Origin: Planctomycetota bacterium
Lineage (GTDB): Bacteria; Planctomycetota; Phycisphaerae; Phycisphaerales; UBA1924
Length of the DNA: 64,000 bases
Reading direction: 5' to 3'
Assembly (NCBI GenBank): GCA_018242605.1
Contig: JAFEBP010000004.1
Coordinates: 186,001-250,000 of the forward strand
Shown here in pieces: positions 34,433 through 46,400 of the stretch; position 1 is the first letter of the stretch, and each line of letters begins with the position of its first letter. A model generated the notes under the pieces. It was not told where the DNA came from. It did not search any database and worked only from the letters and a program-made list of their open reading frames with translations. The position numbers were made by a program, and so were the translations under genes.

Positions 34433-35730
34433 AACGCACGCTCCACATCACGACGATCGCGTGCCTCCTGTGCGCCGGTTGGGCCGGCGGGCAGGAATCG
34501 CGTCCCTCCGAAACCAAGCCGACGCCGACCCCCGCGCCACGGCCGCAGTCGCTGCCCCGGGTGTTCGTTGATTACTCGCTGCGCCAGCGGACGCTCCGGC
34601 TCACGGGCATCACCGAGGATTCGATCTCCGCGATCGGCGAGAACGGCAAAGCGGCGCAGATCTCGCGGAGCGAGGTGCTGGCGATCATGCCGCAGGTCAC
34701 TCACGCGGCGGTGACGCCCGCGGGCGGTGAGCTCAACGTGTGGCGAGACCCTTCGCTCAAGGATGAAGCCCCGCTGGGACGGTGCGACCTGGTGGACGGG
34801 CAGATCATCCCGGGGCTGCTGTGGCCGGCGGGGACTAAGGGTGATCACGTGGGCTGGGACAGCCGGCTGTGGGGCAAGCTCTCGCTGCCGCTGGAGTCGC
34901 TGTGCGTGCTCACGCTGCGCAACGGCGGCAGCGGCAAGCGCGACGGGGTGAAGGACGACGTGGTGTGGTTCGCCAACGGCGACCGCGCTTCAGGCTTCGT
35001 CGCCTCTGTCGGCGAGACGGTTTCGCTGGAGCACGAGGGGAAGACCAACACGTTCCCCGCCGAGCGGGTCGCAGGGATCGGGTTCACCAACGCCCGCACG
35101 ACGTCCAAAGGCGTCTGGTTCTGGCTGTACGACGGAACAGTCGGAGCGACGTCCTCGCTCACGGCGACGCGGGATTCGGCGAAGGTGAGCGCGAGCATTC
35201 CGTCGCTCTCGGAGCCGCCGTCCGCGACGCTCGATCCGGACGAGATTCGCGCGATCGCGTTTGATCGCGGGCGGCTCGCGACGCTGGCGGCGCTGCCGCT
35301 GCGGGGATCGGGGGCGGCGGCGAACCGGCGGTGGACACCGGTGCCGATCATCGCTGATCCCAAGGGAGCGCCGCTGGGCGCGGCGGACATCGAACTTCCC
35401 GGGCCGATGTCGGCCGAATGGGAACTGCCCGCGGGTGCGCAGCGGCTGAGCGCTTTGTGCGAACTGCCCGCGACGTGCCACGCGTGGGGTGACTGCGAAC
35501 TGTTCGTGGAACTGGTGCTGCCCGGGGGGCAGTCGCGGGCGCTGTGGCAGCATCGGCTGAACGGCGCTGAGCCAGAGGCCTCCTTCAACATCACCCTCGA
35601 GGGAGTAGCGAGCGACAAGCCGACGCTGCTGCGTCTGCGGATTGATCCGGGTGAGAACGGACCGATCCAGGACCGGGTGATCATCCGGCGGGCTCTGATT
35701 CTGGTGGGCACCGGAACCGGTTCGCGCTGA
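34429..35730 (+). CDS. Exported hypothetical protein with beta-sandwich-like C-terminus
   Basis: The 433-residue protein overlaps the upstream gene by 4 bp (ATGA). The signal peptide is TIACLLCAGWAGGQ. The N-terminal part (~45-110) contains VFVDYSLRQRTLRLTGITED, and the middle VWFANGDRASGFVASVGETV reads as an LD-like beta-strand pair also seen in planctomycete exported proteins. The C-terminal ~110 residues (ELPGPMSAEWELPAGAQRLS, then DCELFVELVLPGG, and LRLRIDPGENGPIQDRVIIR) resemble an NPCBM-type carbohydrate-binding beta-sandwich. It is the last gene of the operon. Function not known. Confidence 0.65.
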   Translation: MKRTLHITTIACLLCAGWAGGQESRPSETKPTPTPAPRPQSLPRVFVDYSLRQRTLRLTGITEDSISAIGENGKAAQISRSEVLAIMPQVTHAAVTPAGGELNVWRDPSLKDEAPLGRCDLVDGQIIPGLLWPAGTKGDHVGWDSRLWGKLSLPLESLCVLTLRNGGSGKRDGVKDDVVWFANGDRASGFVASVGETVSLEHEGKTNTFPAERVAGIGFTNARTTSKGVWFWLYDGTVGATSSLTATRDSAKVSASIPSLSEPPSATLDPDEIRAIAFDRGRLATLAALPLRGSGAAANRRWTPVPIIADPKGAPLGAADIELPGPMSAEWELPAGAQRLSALCELPATCHAWGDCELFVELVLPGGQSRALWQHRLNGAEPEASFNITLEGVASDKPTLLRLRIDPGENGPIQDRVIIRRALILVGTGTGSR

Positions 35731-36069
35731 AACGCTCGCACAGCGGCCGATGCCGGTGATAGCCGCGCGACCAATTGGGTGCACCCATCGCAATCTTGCA
35801 CACCAGCGCACAGGACATCGCGCATCAGGATCCGAAGGCTCCGGCACCGCGACCGTGGCTGCATAGAACCGGAAGACGTGCACGATCTGATTGCCGGTGA
35901 GGTGTCGGATGCTCGCGGTGGCGCCCGACGTTGCCCACGCGCATGAAGAACGAAGCGTGTGTTCGGTTGCGGGACGGCATCAACGAGCCAACGGCGTCTG
36001 TTCGCACATGAAACACCCGACCGGGCTACCCTTCTTGCTCGTGTTATCTGCCCCTCGGAGAACTCTCGG
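35731..36069. other. Intergenic gap without recognised gene
   Basis: These 339 bp lie between the end of the envelope operon and the lipoprotein gene. Short frames on both strands show no start signals or family features. No terminator hairpin with a T-run was found. Only the last ~20 bp can be assigned (Shine-Dalgarno at 36057-36060). Confidence 0.5.
36057..36060 (+). promoter_or_regulatory. Shine-Dalgarno supporting a TTG start
   Basis: GGAG at 36057-36060 lies 9 nt before TTG 36070, which begins LTRSQFSLCRRVVFAALFAL, a normal lipoprotein signal. A Met 37 codons further upstream would give an overlong N-terminus without a signal. Confidence 0.5.
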
Positions 36070-36657
36070 TTGACCAGATCTCAATTTTCATTGTGCCGCC
36101 GCGTGGTGTTCGCCGCTCTGTTCGCTCTGCCGCTGGCGGCGTGCCAATCGGGGCATGTGTACATGCTGTCTCGTCCCAAGGTCGCCACGCCGTGCACGGC
36201 GGTGACGTTCCACGAGGGTGACTCGGTCATCGAGATGGAAGCCGAGTACAAGGCCCACTTTGAGAGTCAGTTAGCCGAGCAGCTCAAGAACAAGGGCCTC
36301 TCGAACACACCGGCGAACGAGGAAGGAACTCTGAACATGGAGTACCGCTTCGTTCTGTACGATGCCGGCCACGCGCCCACCCGCGTCACGGCGGCGCTGA
36401 TCAACCTGTCGGGCATTCCGACCGGTTCTCTGGGGTACGGCGTGCTCGGCGTCGAGGCGTACTTTCGCGATGCGCAGGGGCATGAAGTGGCTCACATCAT
36501 CGCGGACGGACCGATCGACGGTTTCGACGGCTCCACCGAAGGCGGCCTAGCGACCGCGGCGGAGAGCCTCGCGGACTTCGCGAAGAACCGGCTGGCGGTG
36601 CCGACGACGACGCCTGTCGCGACGCTGGTCAAGCCTGATTCGACGGTTGCGAACTGA
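36070..36657 (+). CDS. DUF4410-like lipoprotein
   Basis: From the TTG start the protein is 195 residues. The signal ends in the lipobox LPLAAC (Cys at about residue 21). The mature domain contains EYKAHFESQLAEQLKNKGLS, MEYRFVLYDAGHAPTRVTAA and LGVEAYFRDAQGHEVAHIIA. This is the pattern of small outer-membrane DUF4410/LPS-assembly-like lipoproteins, in which a beta-strand describing an exported component is followed by a helix ending in DFAKNRL. Single gene with its own Shine-Dalgarno. It converges with the histidine kinase gene 108 bp downstream. Confidence 0.65.
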   Translation: MTRSQFSLCRRVVFAALFALPLAACQSGHVYMLSRPKVATPCTAVTFHEGDSVIEMEAEYKAHFESQLAEQLKNKGLSNTPANEEGTLNMEYRFVLYDAGHAPTRVTAALINLSGIPTGSLGYGVLGVEAYFRDAQGHEVAHIIADGPIDGFDGSTEGGLATAAESLADFAKNRLAVPTTTPVATLVKPDSTVAN

Positions 36658-36765
36658 CACCCAGAACATCGGGAACTGGGCAACGACAAGTTCTGACGAT
36701 TCGGATTCGGATCCGAACGTCCCGCGCCGCGCGTCTGATCGCTCGGGGAAACGGCGCGACGGCGA

Positions 36766-39321
<2,556 letters not shown>

Positions 39322-39399
39322 GTCAGAACCTCAATCGCAACCGTGCGCCGACAAGGCGCGGCCGGTTGGGAATCGACGTTCGACGGACCCTTCGATAGT

Positions 39400-39431
39400 A
39401 AAAAAACGCCCCGGTTCGGGGAAAACCGGGG
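39400..39431 (-). terminator. Intrinsic terminator of the OPT transporter gene
   Basis: Read on the minus strand, a perfect 8-bp stem (CCCCGGTT / AACCGGGG, plus-strand positions 39409-39416 and 39424-39431) with a 7-nt loop is followed by GCG and seven T (the A-run at 39400-39406 on the plus strand). It lies 53 bp after the transporter stop at 39484. Confidence 0.8.
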
Positions 39432-39483
39432 TGTCGTCGTCACAGACGGAATTGTAAAAAATAACACTAGAACGAATCGGGGA

Positions 39484-41772
39484 TCAGGAGCCGCCGCGGA
39501 GACCGATGGCGGTGGCCCACATTGCGACAACCGCCTTGGTGAGCGACTCGCCGGCGATGAGACCCGATGCGGTGGAGATGCCGATAGCGTCGTAGGAACG
39601 CTTGTGGGACTTCTCCCAGAGCCAACCGATAATGGCGCCGACGAAGAACCCGATCGCGCTGCTGAAGGGGATCACCCAAGAGAGGCCAAGGCCCATGGCC
39701 GACGGGAGGAAACGGCGGTACTTGGAGGGGAGTAGGCGATCGATCACCGGCAGGCCGATGCCGACAAGCGCGCCGACCAGGATCGCGATCTGGGCGGTGT
39801 GGGGAAGGCGGTCAACACCCTGAACGAGGATGCGGGCGACGGCCTCCCACTGGCGGCTGGCGGGGGCGGCGAACTTCTCGATCGCTTCGCGGCTGGGGAC
39901 CATGAGGTACCAGATGGGAACGATAGCGATCGTGCCGAAGAAGACGCCGACAAACTGCGCGAGGAACTGCTTGCGGGGGTTGGCGCCCAGCAAATAACCG
40001 CTCTTGAGGTCGGTGAGCAGGTCAGCGGAGGAAGAAGCGCTGTTGGCGGCGATGCCCGCGGCGGCGACGTTGGCCTGGATGTTGTTGGGCGCCAGCACCG
40101 CGAAGAGAAGCTGCATGACCTTGCCCATGGCGCCGATGGGCGTGGTATCGGTCTCGCCCGTGGCTCGGCACGCGACGAGGCTGAGAACAAACGGGACGAG
40201 GATGGCCACGATACCGGCGAACACGCCGACCTTGAACGCGACGATCTGCACGAAGAGCATCGCGATGGCGATGGGGATGAGTCCCACGACCATCCAGGAG
40301 GTGGGCACTTCGATATCACGCATCGCGGCGGTGGTTTCCGCGGACGATGAGCCGCTCAGGCCCTTGAAGGCCCGGACGATCGTCTTCCATTGCAGCGCAA
40401 CGGCCGTGAGGCTCGAGAAGACCATGACGGCTGTGCCGCCCCACAGGCCCCACACCACCGGGCGGACGACGGTGCCCGCTCGGTTGAAATCCATGTTGAT
40501 GACGGCGTCCTTGGTCTTGTTGGCGATGGTGAACACCCAGTCGCCCGCGGCGTCCTTGGCCCAACCGCTGCCGGCGATCGTGAGGTCGGCCTGCATCAGC
40601 ATGGGGGCCGCGACCGCGTGGAGCAGCAGAGCGCCAACGAACATGGAGACGCAGACGCGCAGGCCGGTGATGATGCCGGCGGCGATGAGCAGCACGCTGG
40701 GCTCGAAGCCGAACGCGGCGACGGGGTAACCCTTCATGCCTTCGGTGGCGGTGGCCCACTTGTTCCAGATGATGTGACCCTCGGCGTCGCGGGCGAAGCC
40801 GAAGCCCAGGAGCTTGTCGCCGGCCATGCGGAAGAAGCCGCCCGCGGGCACCTGCTCGGGGAGGCGGAGGTCAAAGGCGTAGCTCTTGATGGTCTCCATC
40901 ACGCGGTCGAGCGCTTTGAGCGTGCCCTCGCCGGTGTTGAGGATGCCGACGATGACACCGGCGGCGATACCGGCCAGGAGCGAGTAGGCCTTCTGCATCG
41001 CCTCGGCGCTCTCGCTGTAGAGGCTGCGGAGCGTCTCCGCCGCGGCGATGCCGGAGGGGAAGCGGAGCTGCTCGTGGTTGATCATCTGCTTCTTGAGCGG
41101 GATGGCGAGGAAGACGCCCATCAGGCCGGTGCAGAGCGTGAAGACGATGACAACCCAGACGGGGTGGAGATCGCGGGTCAGGATATTGGCGTACGTCTGC
41201 CCCTCCTTGGGGTCGGTCAGGAGCAGCAGTGAACCGAACATGGTGGCCAGTGTGGAACCGGTGCTGTAGCCCGCCGCGGAGGCGGTGCTGGCCATGCAGT
41301 TGTTCTCGAGCACGGACATCTTGGGGAGTTTTCGCGAGAGCACCGAGAAGAAGGCGATGCCCGCGATGCCCAGCAGCAATGCGGCCCACAGGGGCCAGAC
41401 GTCGCGCATGTACAGGGCGAAGGCCACGAGTTCCACGCCCACTGCGCCCAGGAAGAGCTCGACTCGCTTTCCGGAGCAAAGGCGGATGGCGGACCAGATG
41501 ACGTAGGACATCACGCACGCGGTGATGGCGACGCCGAAGGCCCAGCCGATGGCCAGCGTGGTGTACAGGTTGGAGGCCGACATGAGCATGCCCAGCACGC
41601 CGCCCATGATGACGGCGCGGATGGTGAGCTGGGGCATCTTGTCGCCCTGGTACACGTAGGTGTACCAGTACAGGTCTTTCTGTTCCGGAGTCGCGTCTTC
41701 CGCGAGCGGGGGAACGCCCTCGGGGAGTGACAAACCGGGTTGTGAGCCGCCTGAAGTAGTTGGGCTAGCCAT
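39484..41772 (-). CDS. OPT-family oligopeptide transporter
   Basis: This is a 762-residue polytopic membrane protein with some 14-16 hydrophobic segments. The OPT family signature is present: KLPKMSVLENNCMASTASAA followed by GYSTGSTLATMFG, then QLRFPSGIAAAETLRSLY, and near the end LLPSKYRRFLPSAMGLGLSW. Family members move oligopeptides or metal-siderophore-type conjugates across the inner membrane with protons. A soluble-looking insert lies around ~290-345 (GDKLLGFGFARDAEGHIIWN) and another near 405-440. It is a single gene closed by an intrinsic terminator. Substrate cannot be told. Confidence 0.88.
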   Translation of the reverse strand: MASPTTSGGSQPGLSLPEGVPPLAEDATPEQKDLYWYTYVYQGDKMPQLTIRAVIMGGVLGMLMSASNLYTTLAIGWAFGVAITACVMSYVIWSAIRLCSGKRVELFLGAVGVELVAFALYMRDVWPLWAALLLGIAGIAFFSVLSRKLPKMSVLENNCMASTASAAGYSTGSTLATMFGSLLLLTDPKEGQTYANILTRDLHPVWVVIVFTLCTGLMGVFLAIPLKKQMINHEQLRFPSGIAAAETLRSLYSESAEAMQKAYSLLAGIAAGVIVGILNTGEGTLKALDRVMETIKSYAFDLRLPEQVPAGGFFRMAGDKLLGFGFARDAEGHIIWNKWATATEGMKGYPVAAFGFEPSVLLIAAGIITGLRVCVSMFVGALLLHAVAAPMLMQADLTIAGSGWAKDAAGDWVFTIANKTKDAVINMDFNRAGTVVRPVVWGLWGGTAVMVFSSLTAVALQWKTIVRAFKGLSGSSSAETTAAMRDIEVPTSWMVVGLIPIAIAMLFVQIVAFKVGVFAGIVAILVPFVLSLVACRATGETDTTPIGAMGKVMQLLFAVLAPNNIQANVAAAGIAANSASSSADLLTDLKSGYLLGANPRKQFLAQFVGVFFGTIAIVPIWYLMVPSREAIEKFAAPASRQWEAVARILVQGVDRLPHTAQIAILVGALVGIGLPVIDRLLPSKYRRFLPSAMGLGLSWVIPFSSAIGFFVGAIIGWLWEKSHKRSYDAIGISTASGLIAGESLTKAVVAMWATAIGLRGGS

Positions 41773-41829
41773 GCGGAGAATTCCTCAAGAGCCGGAATAT
41801 AGCAGGGCTTCGCACGCCGCGGCGGAGGG

Positions 41830-43329
41830 TCAGCAGCCTCCGGCGGACCATAACTCGAAGAAGGACTCCACGTCGCTTCCGTCGACGCCGCCGTCCTGAT
41901 TGACGTCTGCGAACAAGTCGCCGGTGCGCCAGGTCTGGTAAAAGGCTTCGACATCGGCGCCATCGATACCGCCGTCCTCGTTGAAATCGGCGGGGCAGGC
42001 CAGGGAGATGAGGGAGAGCAGTTCGCGCTGGGCCAAGACTTGGTAATACGGGGGATTAAGGTGGTTGCGGTCGAAGCCGCCCAACTGGTACCAGCCGTCG
42101 GCGAGCATCTCCGTGGCGCTGGTCAGACGATCGAGGCGGACACTGGCGGTGCGGGGGCTTGACATTGCCACGGCGTCGGCGCGATCGCGGTAGGCGAGCA
42201 GCATCGGATCGTCGGGATCGGCGACGGGGTGCGAGGGGGTGACGAGGAAATGGAGTTCCTCTTCGGGCCAGCCGTTGGCAACCCAGATCTCGGTGATGCG
42301 TGCGAGGATGGCGCGGAGGTTGTCTTCGTACGCCGCGGCGGAGTTGCCGGCGGCGATGTGGGCCGGGCCCACGCTGGGAAGGGGCTCGGCACGGTCGTTG
42401 AGTCCGGAAGCGATGCGGACGAGGACCCGCCTTGGCTCGTCCTGCAGGGCGCGGATGCTGGTGAAGTAGAGCGTGAGAGTGTCGTCGCTGGAGGCTTGCA
42501 ACGCGGCGGCCATGTCGCGCAGCGATTGGCTGCCCATACCGTACAGCGTGCTGAAGGAGGCGCCGTGCGAGGCGGAGGTGTCTTCGACCCGGGCGTACAA
42601 ACCCATGGCGGGTCCGACGATGGAATCGAATGGACCGGCCATTCGCATCGAGATGGGGTACGAGCGGCGAGAACGGGGCAGGTCGAGTGCGATGCTGGCG
42701 ACACGGGCGGGTTGACCGGGGCCGGAGCGGGTTGTCAAGACCGGGGTTTGCGCGAGGATCGTGAAAGGGGACGTGTCGCGGCGCAGAATCGGACGGATCT
42801 CGCCGGGGCCGGCGCCGGGGAACAGGCCGTAGAGAAGGTGGAAGCGCACAGGTGCGTTCACACTCACCGGACAGTCGGTGGCGAGTGTGATGCCGTTGCC
42901 GATGGTGCCGGCGACGGCATCGCCCTCGGGAACATACAGGTAGTTGAGAGGGGCGAGCAGGGAGGGAGGGTTGTTGAGGTAGTTGTCGAGTTCCGCGGGA
43001 GCGCCGGCGTATTGAAACTCCGCGGAGGAGTAGGTGGAAAAAACCGACACTCCGTAACCCGCGCCGCTGCCTACGCCAGAGCTCTCGCCCAGGGCGAGCA
43101 GTTCGGTGGCGTAGAGCCCGTAACGTTGGTTGAGGACGCGGGTCCATCCTTCATCCCAGCCGACACCGAGCATGAACTCGTTGCTGTCGCCGATGCCGAC
43201 GACGTCGGCGCGGCCCGTTTTCATCTTGTCGAAGACGGGGCGGATCGCGTCACGGTTGATCGCGGGCTCCTGAGCGAACGCGGCGCAGGAGATCGATAAC
43301 ACACCCAGAGTTTTTAGAACACCTCGCAC
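41830..43329 (-). CDS. Exported SGNH/GDSL-like protein with GC-type dockerin tail
   Basis: Started at the GTG (VRGVLKTLGVLSISCAAFAQ, a normal signal peptide), the protein is 499 residues. An alternative GTG 6 bp upstream is possible. The block VVGIGDSNEFMLGVGWDEGW near residue 47 resembles block I of SGNH hydrolases, with Ser of GDSN as nucleophile. A late DRNHLNPPYYQ near residue 425 could supply the D-x-x-H pair. The C-terminus has two EF-hand loops (DFNEDGGIDGADVEAFY and DVNQDGGVDGSDVESFF) and ends in AGGC, like the 1951-3282 protein. It is probably a surface or secreted esterase/deacetylase acting on a polysaccharide, by analogy only. It lies just downstream of the 1355-residue membrane protein. 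Confidence 0.7.
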   Translation of the reverse strand: MRGVLKTLGVLSISCAAFAQEPAINRDAIRPVFDKMKTGRADVVGIGDSNEFMLGVGWDEGWTRVLNQRYGLYATELLALGESSGVGSGAGYGVSVFSTYSSAEFQYAGAPAELDNYLNNPPSLLAPLNYLYVPEGDAVAGTIGNGITLATDCPVSVNAPVRFHLLYGLFPGAGPGEIRPILRRDTSPFTILAQTPVLTTRSGPGQPARVASIALDLPRSRRSYPISMRMAGPFDSIVGPAMGLYARVEDTSASHGASFSTLYGMGSQSLRDMAAALQASSDDTLTLYFTSIRALQDEPRRVLVRIASGLNDRAEPLPSVGPAHIAAGNSAAAYEDNLRAILARITEIWVANGWPEEELHFLVTPSHPVADPDDPMLLAYRDRADAVAMSSPRTASVRLDRLTSATEMLADGWYQLGGFDRNHLNPPYYQVLAQRELLSLISLACPADFNEDGGIDGADVEAFYQTWRTGDLFADVNQDGGVDGSDVESFFELWSAGGC

Positions 43330-43450
43330 CTGCACAAGTATGCGCGAGTCCGGCCAATAAACAAGTGAACAAGCCCCCAACGGCCTGAAGTTGATCAGAT
43401 AACTACGTGATCGGACCGATGGAACCGCGTGCTGGTTACGGCAGGTCGAC

Positions 43451-46400
43451 TCAGGGGCGTACAACGGTGTTGATCCAATCGGCGAAACGGATGGAGACGA
43501 AGCCCAATGCGGGCAGCACGATGGCGCGGAAGACCGGATCCTCTGCCCATGGCGCGAACGCTCCGTCGCGGATGCCGCGGATGCGGTCGATGAGACCCTT
43601 GATGTCGGCGCAGTACGTGTCGGCGAGGCACTTGTAGCGGTCGGCGCGGGGTTTGCACGCCGCGGCCCTGGAGAGCGAAGCGCGAAGGGCGGCGGCTTCC
43701 TTCAGCGTGAGGTGTGCCTCCTGTGCGCCGGCGGTGGCGATCCGGAGCTTGTTGTCGTGACGGATGAGCTGGAAGCTGGTGCCGCGGGCGCGGAGAGAAC
43801 TAATGACCGCGCCGTCGCAGAGCGCGGCATCGCCGTCTTCGGCGCCAACCTCGATGCTCGCGGCGACAGCGCCGGCGAGGGCGGTGTTGATCTCGGGGAG
43901 GCCGGAATCGCCGGCGGAGCTGTCGCCCCGGACGAGCCGAACGGTCTCGACGTACAGCGAGTCGGAGCGATCGGTGAGCTTGACCTCGACGCTGAACTCA
44001 TCGAGATCGGCGACGGCGGTCTGCTCGCGCTGCAGGACGCCCAGTTCGCGTTCGAGGCGGGCGATCTCCTCGTTCCGGGCGAACTCCGCGGAGCGGCGCA
44101 GGGAAAAGGCGGCGATGGCGGCGACGACGATGCTGAAGCCGTAGATGAGCACGCCGAGCCAGCTGAAGGGCCAGGCGTCGATGCTGCGATGCCACGCGAT
44201 GGAAGAGAAGGCGATCACGAGCACGGGCATGTAGACCATCTTGTTGGCGACGGCGGTGACGCGGCCGATGCTCCGCACGTCGAGCCAGGAGCCGACGTAC
44301 CGCCGGTGCACTCCGGTCTGTGCGCGGGCGGCGGCGGTGATGTCGGCCGGCCAGACCGAGCCGTGTCGTGCGAGATTGCGGATGAAGCGATCGCACAGGC
44401 GTGCGGCGTCCCACATCACGAAGACCAGCAGATTGAGCGTGAGCGCGAGCAGCATCATGATGGCCAGGTGGGTGCCGTAGGCGAACCCACCGCGGATCGG
44501 CGCCGGGGGCATCCCCACGGCCCCCATGACGCCGGCGCACATGAGGCAGAAGGCCATGGTGATGACGCCCACGCGGATGGCGCTGTTTTTCGAGAGGCTC
44601 TTGAAGTGGAGTTGTCGGAGGAGCATCTCGACATCGACCAGGCCGTCCTGCTGACGAACGGGCGCCGGCCACTCGACGACGCCCGCGCGGATGAACGCGC
44701 CGATGATCCCGGTCCGCTGCGTCCACGCGGGGTAGTCGGGTTCGCGGCGGACTCGGGCCATGAGTTTCTGGGCCTTGGAGTCCTCCTCCTTGAGCAGGTC
44801 GATGCAGCCGCCGACCTCGCTCATGCCCCACAGCCAGCGGAGCGTGACAATCAGGAACGCGGTGGAGGCAAGGACGGCGGTCAGGCGGATCATCATGCTG
44901 GGCCAGGCGCTGACACCGTCGAACCAGGCGCGGGGCTCGCCGTTGGGGCCGCTTCCGAGGCAGACGAGGATGACACCGATGCCCGCGGCGCCGGCGAGGC
45001 CGGCGACAAAGAGCATGCCGCCGCGGTGCAGCCGCGCCCATGGTCTGGCGGGCGGGTGGGGGCGCGGGCCGGGGGGCTCGTCGGGCGTACGCATGTCCTG
45101 GGCCTCGATGCCGGTTTCATCGATATCCCCCTTGCGGTTGGACAGGACCATCCACGCGGCGAAGCCCAGGAGGCCCACAGCGCCGATCGCGCCGATGGAG
45201 GGCCAGAAGAGCAGACGCCAGCCCAGCCCCCATCGCGGTGTGGCCAGCGCAACGGCGGCGGACGCGAGGGGCAGGAGCATCACCACGAGCCAGGCCTTGG
45301 CGATCCAAAGGTCCTTTCGGATCGCCCGCTCCGCGAGCCAGAGGTAAAGCACGGACGCCAACGCGAAGAGGGTCCACATCGCCCACGCCGGCAGCACGTT
45401 GTGGAAGGCCAGGACGGAGATGGTGGCGATGACGAGAAAGCCCGCGGCGATCGCGGCCCAACGGCGCACGGCGGATCCGCGCTGGAGATTCCAGCCACGG
45501 AGCACCCACCGCATCGGGGTGCCCGAGAGGATGGTGCGGACAATCAGGAAACTGACCAGGAGCGCGACGACACCGGCGATCACCCCGACCCACATGGGGA
45601 GTGAGTAGGCGCCGGAGAGGACGGGGTAGAAAGCGGCGTCCTGCGCATCGGCGGTGGCATTGGGGGTGGGGAGGAGCACGGCGCCTTCGCGGCCGATCTC
45701 GTAGACGCGGCCGCGGGGGGCGTACGACTTGATCTGGTCGATGGCGAGGAGTCTGGCCCGCTCGTTCCGAGAGGCCTTGGTGGGTCCTTCGTCCGGCAGT
45801 TTGGCGGGGGCGAGGGCGGACTGAACGCCCAGGTACATCGCGGCCTGGTAGGCATGCCGGAACGGCGGGAAGGCGCCCTGGATCGCATCACCCAGGGAGA
45901 GATCCAGATGAGAGGCGACGATGAGGTTGCGCATGGCCTTGTAATCCGAGGGATCGGAGAAGAAGGCGTGCATGTCTGTGGTGAGGATGGCCACCGTCGG
46001 GAAACGCGACTTGACCATCTGGATCAGCGGGCGCTTGTCGAACGTGTCGCTGGCGCAGATAACGACGGCGGAGAGGCGCCGGCGGGAGATCGAGAACTCG
46101 CGGTCGTACTCGGCGAGGCGTCGGTAGATGTAGTCGACCTGCGCGAAGCCCTGGGGCGTTGTGGGTTCGACCACGGCGCCGGCCTTTCGCATCTGCTCCG
46201 CGTCGGTCTTGGCCTGTGCCGCGGCGGCACGGCCGCCTTCGCTGCGGGGCACGCCGTCAAGGCCGGCGAAGAAGGAGAGGCGGCGGATGTTGCTGGAGCG
46301 ATCGTCGGCGGTGGCGTCGGGCGCGTTGTCGGCTTTCGCGAACTCTTCGGCGAAGGCTTCGCCGTACGCGCTGTCGGTCTCGTGAATGATGACGACGGTG

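Noticed and set aside
39343..39735. Plus-strand frame around the terminator after the OPT gene
   Set aside because: It overlaps the end of the transporter and the hairpin-T terminator and has no start signal or family features.
43712..45604. 630-residue plus-strand frame opposite the giant membrane protein
   Set aside because: Charged, Gly/Glu/Asp-rich shadow without any start signal; the minus strand shows consistent membrane helices.
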